The notes under the pieces: generated by a model
Told to the model about the DNA's origin: nothing
What the model saw: the letters and a program-made list of their open reading frames with translations, nothing else
Database searches by the model: none
Position numbers and translations under genes: made by a program
Shown here: piece by piece, positions 1 through 5,864 of the stretch
Position numbering within the stretch: the first letter of the stretch is position 1
How the letters are laid out: each line of letters opens with the position of its first letter
From: Anaerolineales bacterium
GTDB taxonomy: Bacteria; Chloroflexota; Anaerolineae; B4-G1; DUEL01
Assembly: GCA_015662065.1 (NCBI GenBank)
Contig: DQUX01000144.1
Location: 1 to 11,691, forward strand
Length of the DNA stretch: 11,691 bases
Reading direction: 5' to 3'

Positions 1-338
1 TCTAGGGTGTGATTGCGCACGCTCTCGACGATGTCCTGCTGGGTGACGTAGCCGGCGTTCATCAGCAGCAGCCCCAGTTCCCGGTCGTCCTTGATATCTG
101 AGCGGGCGTGGATGGTGCGAGCCTGTTCTTCGGTGATCTTGCCCGCCTGTAGGAGGATGGTCGCCAGCCGGTCCGCCTGACCGTCCACACCGGCGTAGAT
201 CAACTTTCCCTCTTTGAAGCACATTCGGACTCGGGTCTGGCGTGTTTCAAGGGTGAGGGTGCCAGTTTTGCGTGCCAGGTTGATGAGATTGAGCAACTGG
301 GTCGTACTAAAATCCCGCAGATTTCCTTTTAATGCCAT
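1..338 (-). CDS. PATAN/DUF4388 domain protein, N-terminal part (cut by window edge)
   Basis: The gene is read on the minus strand from ATG at 336-338 and stays open to the window edge, so about 112 residues are visible and the C-terminus is missing. The start MALKGNLRDFSTTQLLNLI, followed by KTGTLTLE and FKEGKLIYA, matches the PATAN (DUF4388) domain. This domain is found in bacterial signalling proteins that often work with response regulators, small GTPases or motility systems. After the domain come two short related helical blocks, ILLQAGKITEEQA and LLLMNAGYVTQQDI, like those that follow PATAN in other proteins. No enzymatic motif is visible. A near-consensus promoter lies at 395-423 and gives a leader of about 50 nt. 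The Shine-Dalgarno sequence is weak (AGGCAGG). The neighbour upstream on the same strand is a REC-GAF-adenylate cyclase, which suggests a signalling role; that link is inferred. Confidence 0.8.
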   Translation of the reverse strand, partial: MALKGNLRDFSTTQLLNLINLARKTGTLTLETRQTRVRMCFKEGKLIYAGVDGQADRLATILLQAGKITEEQARTIHARSDIKDDRELGLLLMNAGYVTQQDIVESVRNHTL

Positions 339-394
339 ACGCTGCCTGCCTCTACGGCTGGTTTGGAAGCCAGGGGTCGTGGTCGACCAAGCCG

Positions 395-423
395 ATTATA
401 CCCGCTCTTGTCCAGCAAGTCAA
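395..423 (-). promoter_or_regulatory. sigma-70 promoter of the PATAN/DUF4388 gene
   Basis: On the minus strand the sequence reads TTGACT (418-423), a 17-bp spacer, then a perfect TATAAT (395-400). The predicted transcription start is near 388, about 50 nt before the ATG at 338. It is the best sigma-70 match I found in the window and implies transcription independent of the upstream cyclase gene. Confidence 0.8.
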
Positions 424-585
424 CCGGATATGCGCGCCGGAACGGGATTCCGGCGCTACCACAGGACCGAAGCAATGACAGACCCGGCAGTGGCCTGCGC
501 CCCAACGCTTTGGCGCGCTAATCCAGAAAATGCGGTCGCTCTACCAAAGGCATCGCCTACCCCCTGGATGAGTGGTCCTCTCCCG

Positions 586-608
586 GCCCCGGTCCCTCAG
601 GCCGGGGC
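586..608 (-). terminator. possible terminator hairpin after the cyclase gene
   Basis: GCCCCGG (586-592) pairs with CCGGGGC (602-608) around a 9-nt loop, 25 bp beyond the cyclase stop codon. No T-run follows on the minus strand, so it is not a standard intrinsic terminator. It may act as a 3'-end stabiliser or have no role. Confidence 0.3.
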
Positions 609-632
609 GGTGGGGGGAGCCAGCGATGGTCG

Positions 633-2183
633 CTAGCGACGTAACCCCAGCAGTTCAAAGGCCGGCTCGGGCCGGTCGCGTCCTTTGATCTCCAGACCGC
701 CCACCGGCCGGGCCTCCACGTGCCCCCGCACCATCTGGTAGGCCCATTGGGAGAGCAGGGTCTGACCGCCCCGGGCGTGCTCCTGGAGCCGCCGCCCCAG
801 GTTGACCGCATCCCCCACGACGGTGAAGGACATCATCTGGGAGGTGCCGATGTTGCCCACCACCGCCTCGCCCACGCTGATACCGACCCCAAATCGGAGG
901 CGGTGTTCGGGCGGCAGGTCCCTCTGGGTCCGAGCGACGGCGTAGTGCAGCCGCAGCGCCGCCCGCACCGCCCGAAGGGCGAAGTCCGGCTGGGGGAGGG
1001 GGGCGTTGAAGAAGGCCATCACCGCATCCCCCATAAACTTATCCAGCGTCCCCTCCTCCGCCAGCACCGCCTCGGCCGCCACCGCCAGATGCCGGTTCAG
1101 GACATCCACCAGGATCTCCGGATCGGTGTGGGCGGAGTAGGTGCTGAAGCCCCGGATGTCGGCGAAGAGAACCGCCACCAGTTGGCGGGTACCGCCCAGG
1201 GCGACCTTCTCCGGGCGGGCCAGGAGCCGCTCCACCACGGCGGGAGCGACGTACCGCTCGAAGAGCCCCCGGATGATCTGCTTCTCCCGCTCCTTGGTCT
1301 CCTCGACGGTCCGCAGGAGGCGGGCATTCTCCAGGGCGATGGCCGCGTAGTCGGCCAGCGCCAAGAGCAGCAGCCGGTCGTGCTGGGAGAGGGGCCGGGC
1401 GCTCACCCGGTTGCTGACCCCCAGCACCCCGATGACCCGGTCCCCCACCTTGAGGGGGACGCAGAGCATCGCCCCGCTGTACGTGGCATCCCCCTTGCGG
1501 ATCGCCTCGACCGCCAGCTCTTCGGCGCTGCGGCGGGCCAGTTGGCGTGTGCGACCGGGTACCCGCTGGCGGTAGAGCTCCTTCCGCAGTTGGCCGCTCT
1601 CCTTATCCAACAGCATCAGCGTCGCCTCCTCCACGTCGACGACGTAGAACACGGCCTCCAGAATCCGCTGGAGCAACAGGTCCCGGGAGAGAAGCGAGGT
1701 GACCGATTTGCCGACCCGATACAGAGCGTCCAATTCCCGTACCCGTCGGCGCAACTGCTGGTTGGCGAGGGCCAAGTGGCGGGTGAGGGCCTCCTTCTCC
1801 CGCCGCAGGCGAACCTCGCTGAGGGCCCGGTCGATGGCGGAGAACATCTCGTCGGCGGCGAACGGCTTGATCAGGTAGTCCTTCACCCCCTTGCGGAAGA
1901 CCTCCACGGCGATGGCCTCGGAGCCGTGGCCGGTCATCAGGATGACGGGGAGGTCGATCCCATGGGCACCGAGGGCATCCAGCACCTGCAGGCCGTTGAG
2001 GCGGGGCATCTCCATATCGAGCAGCATCAGGTCCGGCGGGGAGGCCAGCGCGATCTCCACCCCCTCGGCGCCGTTGGACGCTTCCATAATATCAAAGCCC
2101 CCACGGCTGGCCAGCGCCTGGACGATGAACTCCCGCAGGGGCCGACTGTCATCTACGATCAGAATCCGCACGACCGTCTTCAT
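633..2183 (-). CDS. REC-GAF-class III adenylate cyclase
   Basis: This 516-residue cytoplasmic protein probably makes cAMP from ATP under control of phosphorylation and a ligand. Residues 1-120 are a receiver domain: acidic pair D11/D12, phosphoacceptor D56 in LLDMEMP, T84 and K106. A charged signalling helix (about 120-150) leads to a GAF domain (about 150-290), a second helix, and a cyclase domain (about 330-465). The catalytic set looks complete: metal aspartates D342 (FADIRGFS) and D386 (DKFMGDAVMAFF), purine-contacting K382 and T454, and N461 and R465 in NLGRR for the transition state. K382 with T454 fits ATP rather than GTP; this is inferred from the family. The reading frame extends to a GTG at 2207, but GGAGG stands 5 nt before ATG 2183, and only this start gives the usual receiver N-terminus. 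A promoter and a leader hairpin lie upstream. The input half closely resembles the histidine kinase at 9676-11598. Confidence 0.9.
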   Translation of the reverse strand: MKTVVRILIVDDSRPLREFIVQALASRGGFDIMEASNGAEGVEIALASPPDLMLLDMEMPRLNGLQVLDALGAHGIDLPVILMTGHGSEAIAVEVFRKGVKDYLIKPFAADEMFSAIDRALSEVRLRREKEALTRHLALANQQLRRRVRELDALYRVGKSVTSLLSRDLLLQRILEAVFYVVDVEEATLMLLDKESGQLRKELYRQRVPGRTRQLARRSAEELAVEAIRKGDATYSGAMLCVPLKVGDRVIGVLGVSNRVSARPLSQHDRLLLLALADYAAIALENARLLRTVEETKEREKQIIRGLFERYVAPAVVERLLARPEKVALGGTRQLVAVLFADIRGFSTYSAHTDPEILVDVLNRHLAVAAEAVLAEEGTLDKFMGDAVMAFFNAPLPQPDFALRAVRAALRLHYAVARTQRDLPPEHRLRFGVGISVGEAVVGNIGTSQMMSFTVVGDAVNLGRRLQEHARGGQTLLSQWAYQMVRGHVEARPVGGLEIKGRDRPEPAFELLGLRR

Positions 2184-2205
2184 CCCGCCCTCCCGGCAGG
2201 CGAAC

Positions 2206-2238
2206 ACCGGGCGCTACGCGGTGCGCTGTGCGCCCGGT
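2206..2238 (-). promoter_or_regulatory. 9-bp perfect hairpin in the cyclase 5' leader
   Basis: ACCGGGCGC (2206-2214) pairs perfectly with GCGCCCGGT (2230-2238) around a 15-nt loop, which can form a further 3-bp stem (GCG/CGC at 2218-2226). It lies between the predicted cyclase transcription start (about 2248) and the ribosome-binding site, so it would be present in the mRNA leader. It could tune translation or mRNA stability. I know of no matching riboswitch family. Confidence 0.45.
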
Positions 2239-2254
2239 CGCGCCCCCGGCTCTC

Positions 2255-2283
2255 ATCATACCTCAATTGATTTTAAATGCCAA
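2255..2283 (-). promoter_or_regulatory. sigma-70 promoter of the adenylate cyclase gene
   Basis: On the minus strand the sequence reads TTGGCA (2278-2283), a 17-bp spacer, then TATGAT (2255-2260); each box is one base off consensus. The predicted start near 2248 gives a leader of about 65 nt. It is divergent from the tetR promoter, with 43 bp between the two -35 boxes. Confidence 0.7.
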
Positions 2284-2326
2284 TTACGGTGAGGTTACAG
2301 TTGGAGAACGACGGGGTGGGCCGGGC

Positions 2327-2355
2327 TTGACGGGAAGAGCCACCCGTGGTAAAAT
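2327..2355 (+). promoter_or_regulatory. sigma-70 promoter of the tetR-epimerase operon
   Basis: TTGACG (2327-2332), a 17-bp spacer and TAAAAT (2350-2355) form a strong promoter. The predicted start (about 2361-2363) falls inside the TetR-type operator at 2357-2374. AAGGAGG (2377-2383) follows, 5 nt before ATG 2389. Confidence 0.75.
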
Positions 2356-2356
2356 C

Positions 2357-2374
2357 ATACCAACCGGTCGGTAT
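2357..2374. promoter_or_regulatory. TetR-family operator, near-perfect palindrome
   Basis: The 18-bp site ATACCAACCGGTCGGTAT has 8 of 9 base pairs symmetric about 2365/2366; only 2362 against 2369 mismatches. The ACCGGT core with ATACC/GGTAT arms is typical of operators of TetR/AcrR repressors. It begins one base after the -10 box and covers the predicted transcription start, so a bound repressor would block initiation. The encoded TetR protein starts 15 bp downstream, so autorepression is the simplest reading. Confidence 0.75.
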
Positions 2375-2388
2375 ACAAGGAGGGGAGG

Positions 2389-2994
2389 ATGAACCCGCAA
2401 CGGCGAGGAGAGGAGACCCGCTCCCACATCCTGAGGGCGGCGGAGGAGTGTTTCGCCCGGTACGGCTACGACGCCACCGGCGTGGCGGAGATCTGCCGTC
2501 GCGCTGGCGTGACCAAGGGAGCCTTCTACCATCACTTCCCCAGCAAACAGGCGGTCTTCCTGGAGCTCCTGGACCGGTGGCTGGCGACGCTGGATGCCCA
2601 GTTTGCGGCCGTCCGCGCCGGAGCGAAGGACATCCCAGAGGCATTGCTGCGAATGGCGGGGATGGTCGGGCGGATCTTCGAGGAGGAGGGGGGACGGCTG
2701 CCGATGTTCCTGGAGTTCTGGAGCAAGGCCGCCCACGACCCGATGGTCTGGCAGGCCACCATCTCCCCCTACCGACGGTACCGGGCCTTCTTCACCGGGA
2801 TGGTCGAGGCTGGCATCGCCGAGGGCACCCTTCACTCGGTCGATCCGGAGGTCGCCGCCGGCGCCATCGTCTCCCTGGCCGTCGGGTTGGTGATGCAGGG
2901 GCTGATGGACCCCCAGGGAGCCGACTGGGGGGAGGTCGCCCAGGAGGGGGTGCGGATCCTCCTGGAGGGGCTGAAGAGCAGAGAGAAGGAGTGA
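2389..2994 (+). CDS. TetR/AcrR-family transcriptional repressor
   Basis: This 201-residue DNA-binding regulator probably represses its own operon and responds to a small molecule. The N-terminal TetR domain (about residues 8-55) has the usual helix-turn-helix: ILRAAEECFARYGYDATG, then AEICRRAGVTKGAFYHHFPSK and the linker into FLELLDRW. Residues 60-195 are all-helical and form the expected ligand-binding and dimer domain, with a C-terminus like that of common TetR_C families. The ligand cannot be read from the sequence. The start is ATG 2389, with AAGGAGG 5 nt upstream. The stop (2992-2994) is 5 bp before the epimerase ATG, so the two genes are very likely co-transcribed and perhaps translationally coupled. 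The operator at 2357-2374 is the likely binding site. The substrate or product of the epimerase partner is a natural candidate inducer; this is inferred. Confidence 0.92.
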   Translation: MNPQRRGEETRSHILRAAEECFARYGYDATGVAEICRRAGVTKGAFYHHFPSKQAVFLELLDRWLATLDAQFAAVRAGAKDIPEALLRMAGMVGRIFEEEGGRLPMFLEFWSKAAHDPMVWQATISPYRRYRAFFTGMVEAGIAEGTLHSVDPEVAAGAIVSLAVGLVMQGLMDPQGADWGEVAQEGVRILLEGLKSREKE

Positions 2995-2999
2995 GTGAG

Positions 3000-4037
3000 A
3001 TGAGAGTGTTGGTAACCGGGGCCTTCGGGAACGTGGGCACAAGTACGGTGGAGGCACTGGTCGAGCAGGGACACGTGGTCCGCTGCTTCGACATCAGGAC
3101 CAAGGCGAACGAGAAGGCCGCCCGCAGGGCCGAGCGGAAGTACGGCGACCGGACAGAGGTGATGTGGGGTGACCTGCGCTGCCCGGCGGACCTGGCCGAG
3201 GCGGTGCGCGGCCAGGAGGTGGTGATCCACCTGGCCTTCATCATCCCCAAGCTCTCCCACACCGGGGTCGAATCGGAGGCCCGGCCCGACTGGGCGCGGG
3301 AGATCAACGTGGGGGGCACCTGCAACCTGATCGAGGCAATGAAGGCCCTCCCTAACCCTCCTCGCCTTATCTTCGCCTCATCGTATCACCTCTTCGGTCG
3401 GACGCAGGACCGGCCGCCGCCCCGGACGGTCGCCGACCCCGTCCAGCCTATCGAGCACTACTCCCACCACAAGGTCGAATGTGAGGAGATGATCAGAGCC
3501 TCCGGCCTGGAGTGGACCATCCTCCGGCTCTCGGCGACATTGCCGCTGGCGCTCAAGCTGGATCCGGCGATGTTCGACGTGCCGTTGGACAACCGGATGG
3601 AGTTCGCCCACACGCTAGATGTGGGGTTGGCCTTCGCCAACGCCGTGAGCAGCGAGGAGGTGTGGGGCAAGCTCCTGTTGATTGGAGGCGGCCCCCGCTG
3701 CCAGCTCTACTACCGGGACATCGTGGCCCGCATCCTGGAGGCGATGGGGATAGGGATGCTGCCCGAGGAAGCGTTCGGCTCGACGCCGTTCCCCACCGAC
3801 TGGGTGGATACGAGCGAGAGCCAGCGGATCCTGCGCTATCAGCGGCGGGATTTCGACGACTACGTGCGGGAGATGGTGGCGCTGATGGGGTTCCGGCGGC
3901 ATCTGGTGCGGCTGCTCCGCCCCCTGGCCCGTCGGTGGCTGCTGAACCGCTCTCCCTACTACCGGGAGCGAGGGATGCGGCCTACGGCAGGAAGCACCGG
4001 AAGACCTGATTGCCCAGGAGCCGCCCGCGCGGGGTGA
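3000..4037 (+). CDS. NAD(P)-dependent epimerase/dehydratase (extended SDR)
   Basis: This 345-residue cytoplasmic oxidoreductase belongs to the extended short-chain dehydrogenase family. VTGAFGNVG at residues 5-13 is the dinucleotide-binding glycine motif. D31 at the end of the second strand favours NAD. GD at 57-58, S127/S128 and Y154xxxK158 complete the cofactor and catalytic set. The substrate is unknown; homologues act on nucleotide sugars, steroids or other carbonyl compounds. The open frame continues upstream through the tetR gene in another frame, but the Rossmann strand begins at M of MRVLVTG. AAGGAG (2986-2991) lies 8 nt before ATG 3000, so that is the start. The protein core ends near residue 325. 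The last 20 or so residues are low in structure and lie where the gene overlaps the end of hemW on the other strand by 56 bp. It forms an operon with tetR. Confidence 0.87.
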   Translation: MRVLVTGAFGNVGTSTVEALVEQGHVVRCFDIRTKANEKAARRAERKYGDRTEVMWGDLRCPADLAEAVRGQEVVIHLAFIIPKLSHTGVESEARPDWAREINVGGTCNLIEAMKALPNPPRLIFASSYHLFGRTQDRPPPRTVADPVQPIEHYSHHKVECEEMIRASGLEWTILRLSATLPLALKLDPAMFDVPLDNRMEFAHTLDVGLAFANAVSSEEVWGKLLLIGGGPRCQLYYRDIVARILEAMGIGMLPEEAFGSTPFPTDWVDTSESQRILRYQRRDFDDYVREMVALMGFRRHLVRLLRPLARRWLLNRSPYYRERGMRPTAGSTGRPDCPGAARAG

Positions 4038-5202
4038 GGCGGGCGGCTCGCCCGTCCCACTCCAGGAGCTCCAGATCCTGCAGGCGGGCCAGTTCCTCGC
4101 CGAAGACCTCCTCCAGCCCCTGGCCGAAGCGGGCGCGGAAGCGTCCGTCGCTCACCCCTTCCGCCAGCCGCAGCCCCATCATCATCATCTCCCCCATCTC
4201 CAGCCGAGGGGGGATCTCCTCCACCTCCTCGGCCGGGGAGCGGCCGGCCTCCAGGCGGGCGATGTAGTCGGCCGGATGACGGACGTTGGTCCATCGTCTC
4301 CCCTCCCGCCAGGAGGCCGCCCCGGCGCCGAAGCCCAGGTAGGGCTCGTTGCGCCAGTAGGTCAGGTTGTGGCGGCAGACAAAGGGGCTGATGTCCTCAC
4401 TGAATGCTTCGGGTTTCAAGTTCCAGGCCCCAGGTTCCCACCACCTTTTGGCTCTTGGCTTTGGGCTTTGGGCTTCGAGCCTTGCCCAATTGGAGATCTC
4501 GTAGTGAAAATAGCCCGCATCGGCGAGTACCTCCTCCGCCAGTTCGACCATCTCCGCGGCCAGGTCCTCATCCGGTGGTCGCAATTCGCCTCTCGCAATT
4601 CGGGACTTCAGCGGCGTCCCTTCTTCAAGAGTCAGCGCATACAGGGAGAGGTGTTCCGGCCCCAGCCTGAGCGCTGCCTCCAGGGTCTCCTGCCAGCGGG
4701 CCAACGTCTGCCCCGGCAGGCCGTAGATGAAATCCAGGTTGAGGTTATCGAAACCCGCGGCCCGGGCGGCCTCCACCGCCTCCGCCGTCTCCGCCCAGGT
4801 ATGGATGCGGCCCAGGAGGCGCAGTTCGTCTTCGTGGATGGATTGGGCCCCCAGGCTGAGCCGGTTCACCCCCAGCTCCCGCAGGCCGCGCAGGTAGGCG
4901 GGCGGCACGGTGCCGGGGTTGGCCTCCAGCGTCACCTCGGCGTCGGAGGGGATGTGCAACGTGAGGCGCAGAACGTGAAACAGCTCGGCCAGGAGGTCGA
5001 GGGGCAGGATGGAGGGGGTTCCGCCGCCGAAGTAGAGGGTGCGGGCGCGGGCGTGAGGGGCGGCCCGGAGCTCGGCGCGGAGGGCGTCCCCGTAGGCCGG
5101 GATGAGATGGTCGATCCCGGCGTAGGTGTTGAAGTCACAGTAGGCGCAGCGGGCGCGGCAGAAGGGCACGTGGACGTAGGCCGCAGCCTCCGCCGTCGTC
5201 AT
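3982..5202 (-). CDS. hemW: HemW-like radical SAM protein (heme chaperone / coproporphyrinogen III oxidase-like)
   Basis: This 406-residue radical SAM protein is of the HemW type, known from E. coli and Lactococcus as a heme chaperone that delivers heme to respiratory enzymes. It is often mis-annotated as coproporphyrinogen III oxidase HemN. VHVPFCRARCAYCDF carries the cluster cysteines C15, C19 and C22 in the CxxxCxxC spacing. FGGGTPS (58-64), LEANPG (92-97), the LSLGAQS motif (115-121) and HNLTYW (278-283) are HemW/HemN-family landmarks. A HemW-type C-terminal domain follows. It is longer than E. coli HemW (about 378 residues). About 34 residues (242-275) lie between YEISNWAR and C276 where relatives have around five, and they are encoded by the heptad array at 4412-4474. 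The start is ATG 5202 with a modest AGGGG upstream. It lies 59 bp after the HAS-barrel-like gene, probably in the same operon, and overlaps the epimerase end. Confidence 0.9.
   Translation of the reverse strand: MTTAEAAAYVHVPFCRARCAYCDFNTYAGIDHLIPAYGDALRAELRAAPHARARTLYFGGGTPSILPLDLLAELFHVLRLTLHIPSDAEVTLEANPGTVPPAYLRGLRELGVNRLSLGAQSIHEDELRLLGRIHTWAETAEAVEAARAAGFDNLNLDFIYGLPGQTLARWQETLEAALRLGPEHLSLYALTLEEGTPLKSRIARGELRPPDEDLAAEMVELAEEVLADAGYFHYEISNWARLEAQSPKPRAKRWWEPGAWNLKPEAFSEDISPFVCRHNLTYWRNEPYLGFGAGAASWREGRRWTNVRHPADYIARLEAGRSPAEEVEEIPPRLEMGEMMMMGLRLAEGVSDGRFRARFGQGLEEVFGEELARLQDLELLEWDGRAARLTPRGRLLGNQVFRCFLP
4018..4049. terminator. 11-bp perfect hairpin in the convergent epimerase/hemW overlap
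   Basis: GAGCCGCCCGC (4018-4028) pairs with GCGGGCGGCTC (4039-4049) with no mismatch around a 10-nt loop. The loop contains the epimerase stop codon (4035-4037), and the stem lies within the last codons of hemW. No T-run follows on either strand. It may work as a bidirectional end signal or 3' stabiliser for the two opposing transcripts. Confidence 0.5.
4412..4474. repeat. heptanucleotide tandem array within hemW
   Basis: Nine consecutive 7-bp units can be laid out without a break. In + sense they are GGTTTCA, AGTTCCA, GGCCCCA, GGTTCCC, ACCACCT, TTTGGCT, CTTGGCT, TTGGGCT and TTGGGCT. The first four resemble RGTTCCA and the last four YTTGGCT/TTGGGCT, joined by a transition unit. The array is open in the hemW frame and encodes roughly residues 243-264. 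The lower-complexity sequence on the right continues to about 4479. The pattern resembles the short heptamer repeats dispersed in some bacterial genomes, here inside a gene. Confidence 0.75.
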
Positions 5203-5246
5203 CTAGAGCACCCCTGGGGATCGGTGGTGGGGGAACGGCTATCCGG

Positions 5247-5271
5247 CGACCGCCTGGGTTGTCAGCGGTCG
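5247..5271 (-). terminator. possible hairpin at the end of the HAS-barrel-like gene
   Basis: CGACCGC (5247-5253) pairs with GCGGTCG (5265-5271) around an 11-nt loop that contains the stop codon (5262-5264). There is no T-run after it on the minus strand. If functional it might reduce read-through into hemW. Confidence 0.3.
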
Positions 5272-5864
5272 ACGCTCCGGAGTCGCTTCAACAGCCCATC
5301 GAGCCGTAGGAGGTCCCCCGCCAGCAGCCGCGCCAGTTCCCGTCCGGCCTCGACCAGGAAGTCCTCCCGCTCCTGCGCCGGTCGGGCCACCGCTGCCACC
5401 TGGAGGCTGGCGGCCAACAGGTCGTCGGCGGGGACCTCGGGCCGGCTCAGCACCAGACGGAAGTAGTCGAACCGTTGGGTGAAGGCCATCACCTCCTCGG
5501 GAGAGCATTGATAGAGGGTGTCCATCGTCACCGGCGGCTGGGGGGGGATGGCGTGGAAGATGTGGTCGCTCTCCCGATAGCCCACCGTCAGCACACTTAC
5601 CTCGATGGGCACCTGACGGTTCTCCCGCTGGTCCCGAACCACCTCCTCGGGAGGGTCGGCGATGATGAAGCGGCGGACGAACAGATCATCCTGCACAACG
5701 ACGTCGTAGATCAGGCCGTAGATGGTGGTCTCGGGCGCGCGGCCCTCGGCCCGCACGAAGGAGCCGAAGGCGGGGATGTCCGGCTGCATCACCCGGCAGC
5801 CAACGACGAACCCTCGATTGGAGGCCCGCAGCACCCGTCCCACCGGAATTACCCCGTCTGCCAT
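5262..5864 (-). CDS. HAS-barrel-like protein, partner of the NurA-type nuclease
   Basis: The protein is 200 residues with no recognised catalytic motif, signal peptide or membrane segment. Residues 8-75 look like a small beta barrel: VGRVLRASNRGFVVGCRV, then FGSFVRAEG, TIYGLIYDVVVQDD and FVRRFIIADP. This resembles the HAS barrel at the N-terminus of HerA-type ATPases, but no ATPase follows. The rest (about 85-200) is mixed and then helical, with Arg/Leu-rich helices at the end that could mediate contacts. The gene directly follows the NurA-like nuclease. ATG 5864 overlaps the nuclease TGA in a TGATG junction and has GGAGG 8 nt upstream. Another ATG two codons earlier (5870) lies only 2 nt from the same GGAGG and is less likely. 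The tight coupling suggests a complex with the nuclease in DNA repair. The barrel assignment is by eye and uncertain. Confidence 0.75.
   Translation of the reverse strand: MADGVIPVGRVLRASNRGFVVGCRVMQPDIPAFGSFVRAEGRAPETTIYGLIYDVVVQDDLFVRRFIIADPPEEVVRDQRENRQVPIEVSVLTVGYRESDHIFHAIPPQPPVTMDTLYQCSPEEVMAFTQRFDYFRLVLSRPEVPADDLLAASLQVAAVARPAQEREDFLVEAGRELARLLAGDLLRLDGLLKRLRSVDR

Larger units (their letters stand above)
339..632. other. 294-bp intergenic region between cyclase and PATAN genes
   Basis: The only clear signal is the minus-strand promoter at 395-423. A GC-rich hairpin (586-608) lies just after the cyclase stop, and a weaker bulged hairpin lies at 497-516. I see no tRNA, small ORF with a ribosome-binding site, or repeat in the rest. 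Confidence 0.6.

Noticed and set aside
720..2270. Long open frame on the plus strand opposite the cyclase
   Set aside because: It is a shadow caused by high GC content. The product is rich in Gly, His, Gln and Pro with no domain, while the minus strand encodes a clear REC-GAF-cyclase.
2346..2999. Upstream extension of the epimerase frame through the tetR gene, which would give a 563-residue protein
   Set aside because: The extension lies in another frame of tetR, has low-complexity Gly/Arg/Pro-rich sequence, and the Rossmann fold begins exactly at ATG 3000 with its own ribosome-binding site.
4579..4602. TCGCAATTCG repeated twice 4 bp apart in hemW, fitting a 14-bp (2 x 7) period
   Set aside because: The encoded RIARGELRPPDEDLAAEM segment matches the normal HemW family sequence, so the repeat is better explained by coding than by a second insertion.
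3982..5202. Annotation as oxygen-independent coproporphyrinogen III oxidase HemN
   Set aside because: The length, the CxxxCxxC placement very near the N-terminus and the HNLTYW-type motif fit HemW; HemN is longer and has an extended N-terminal region.
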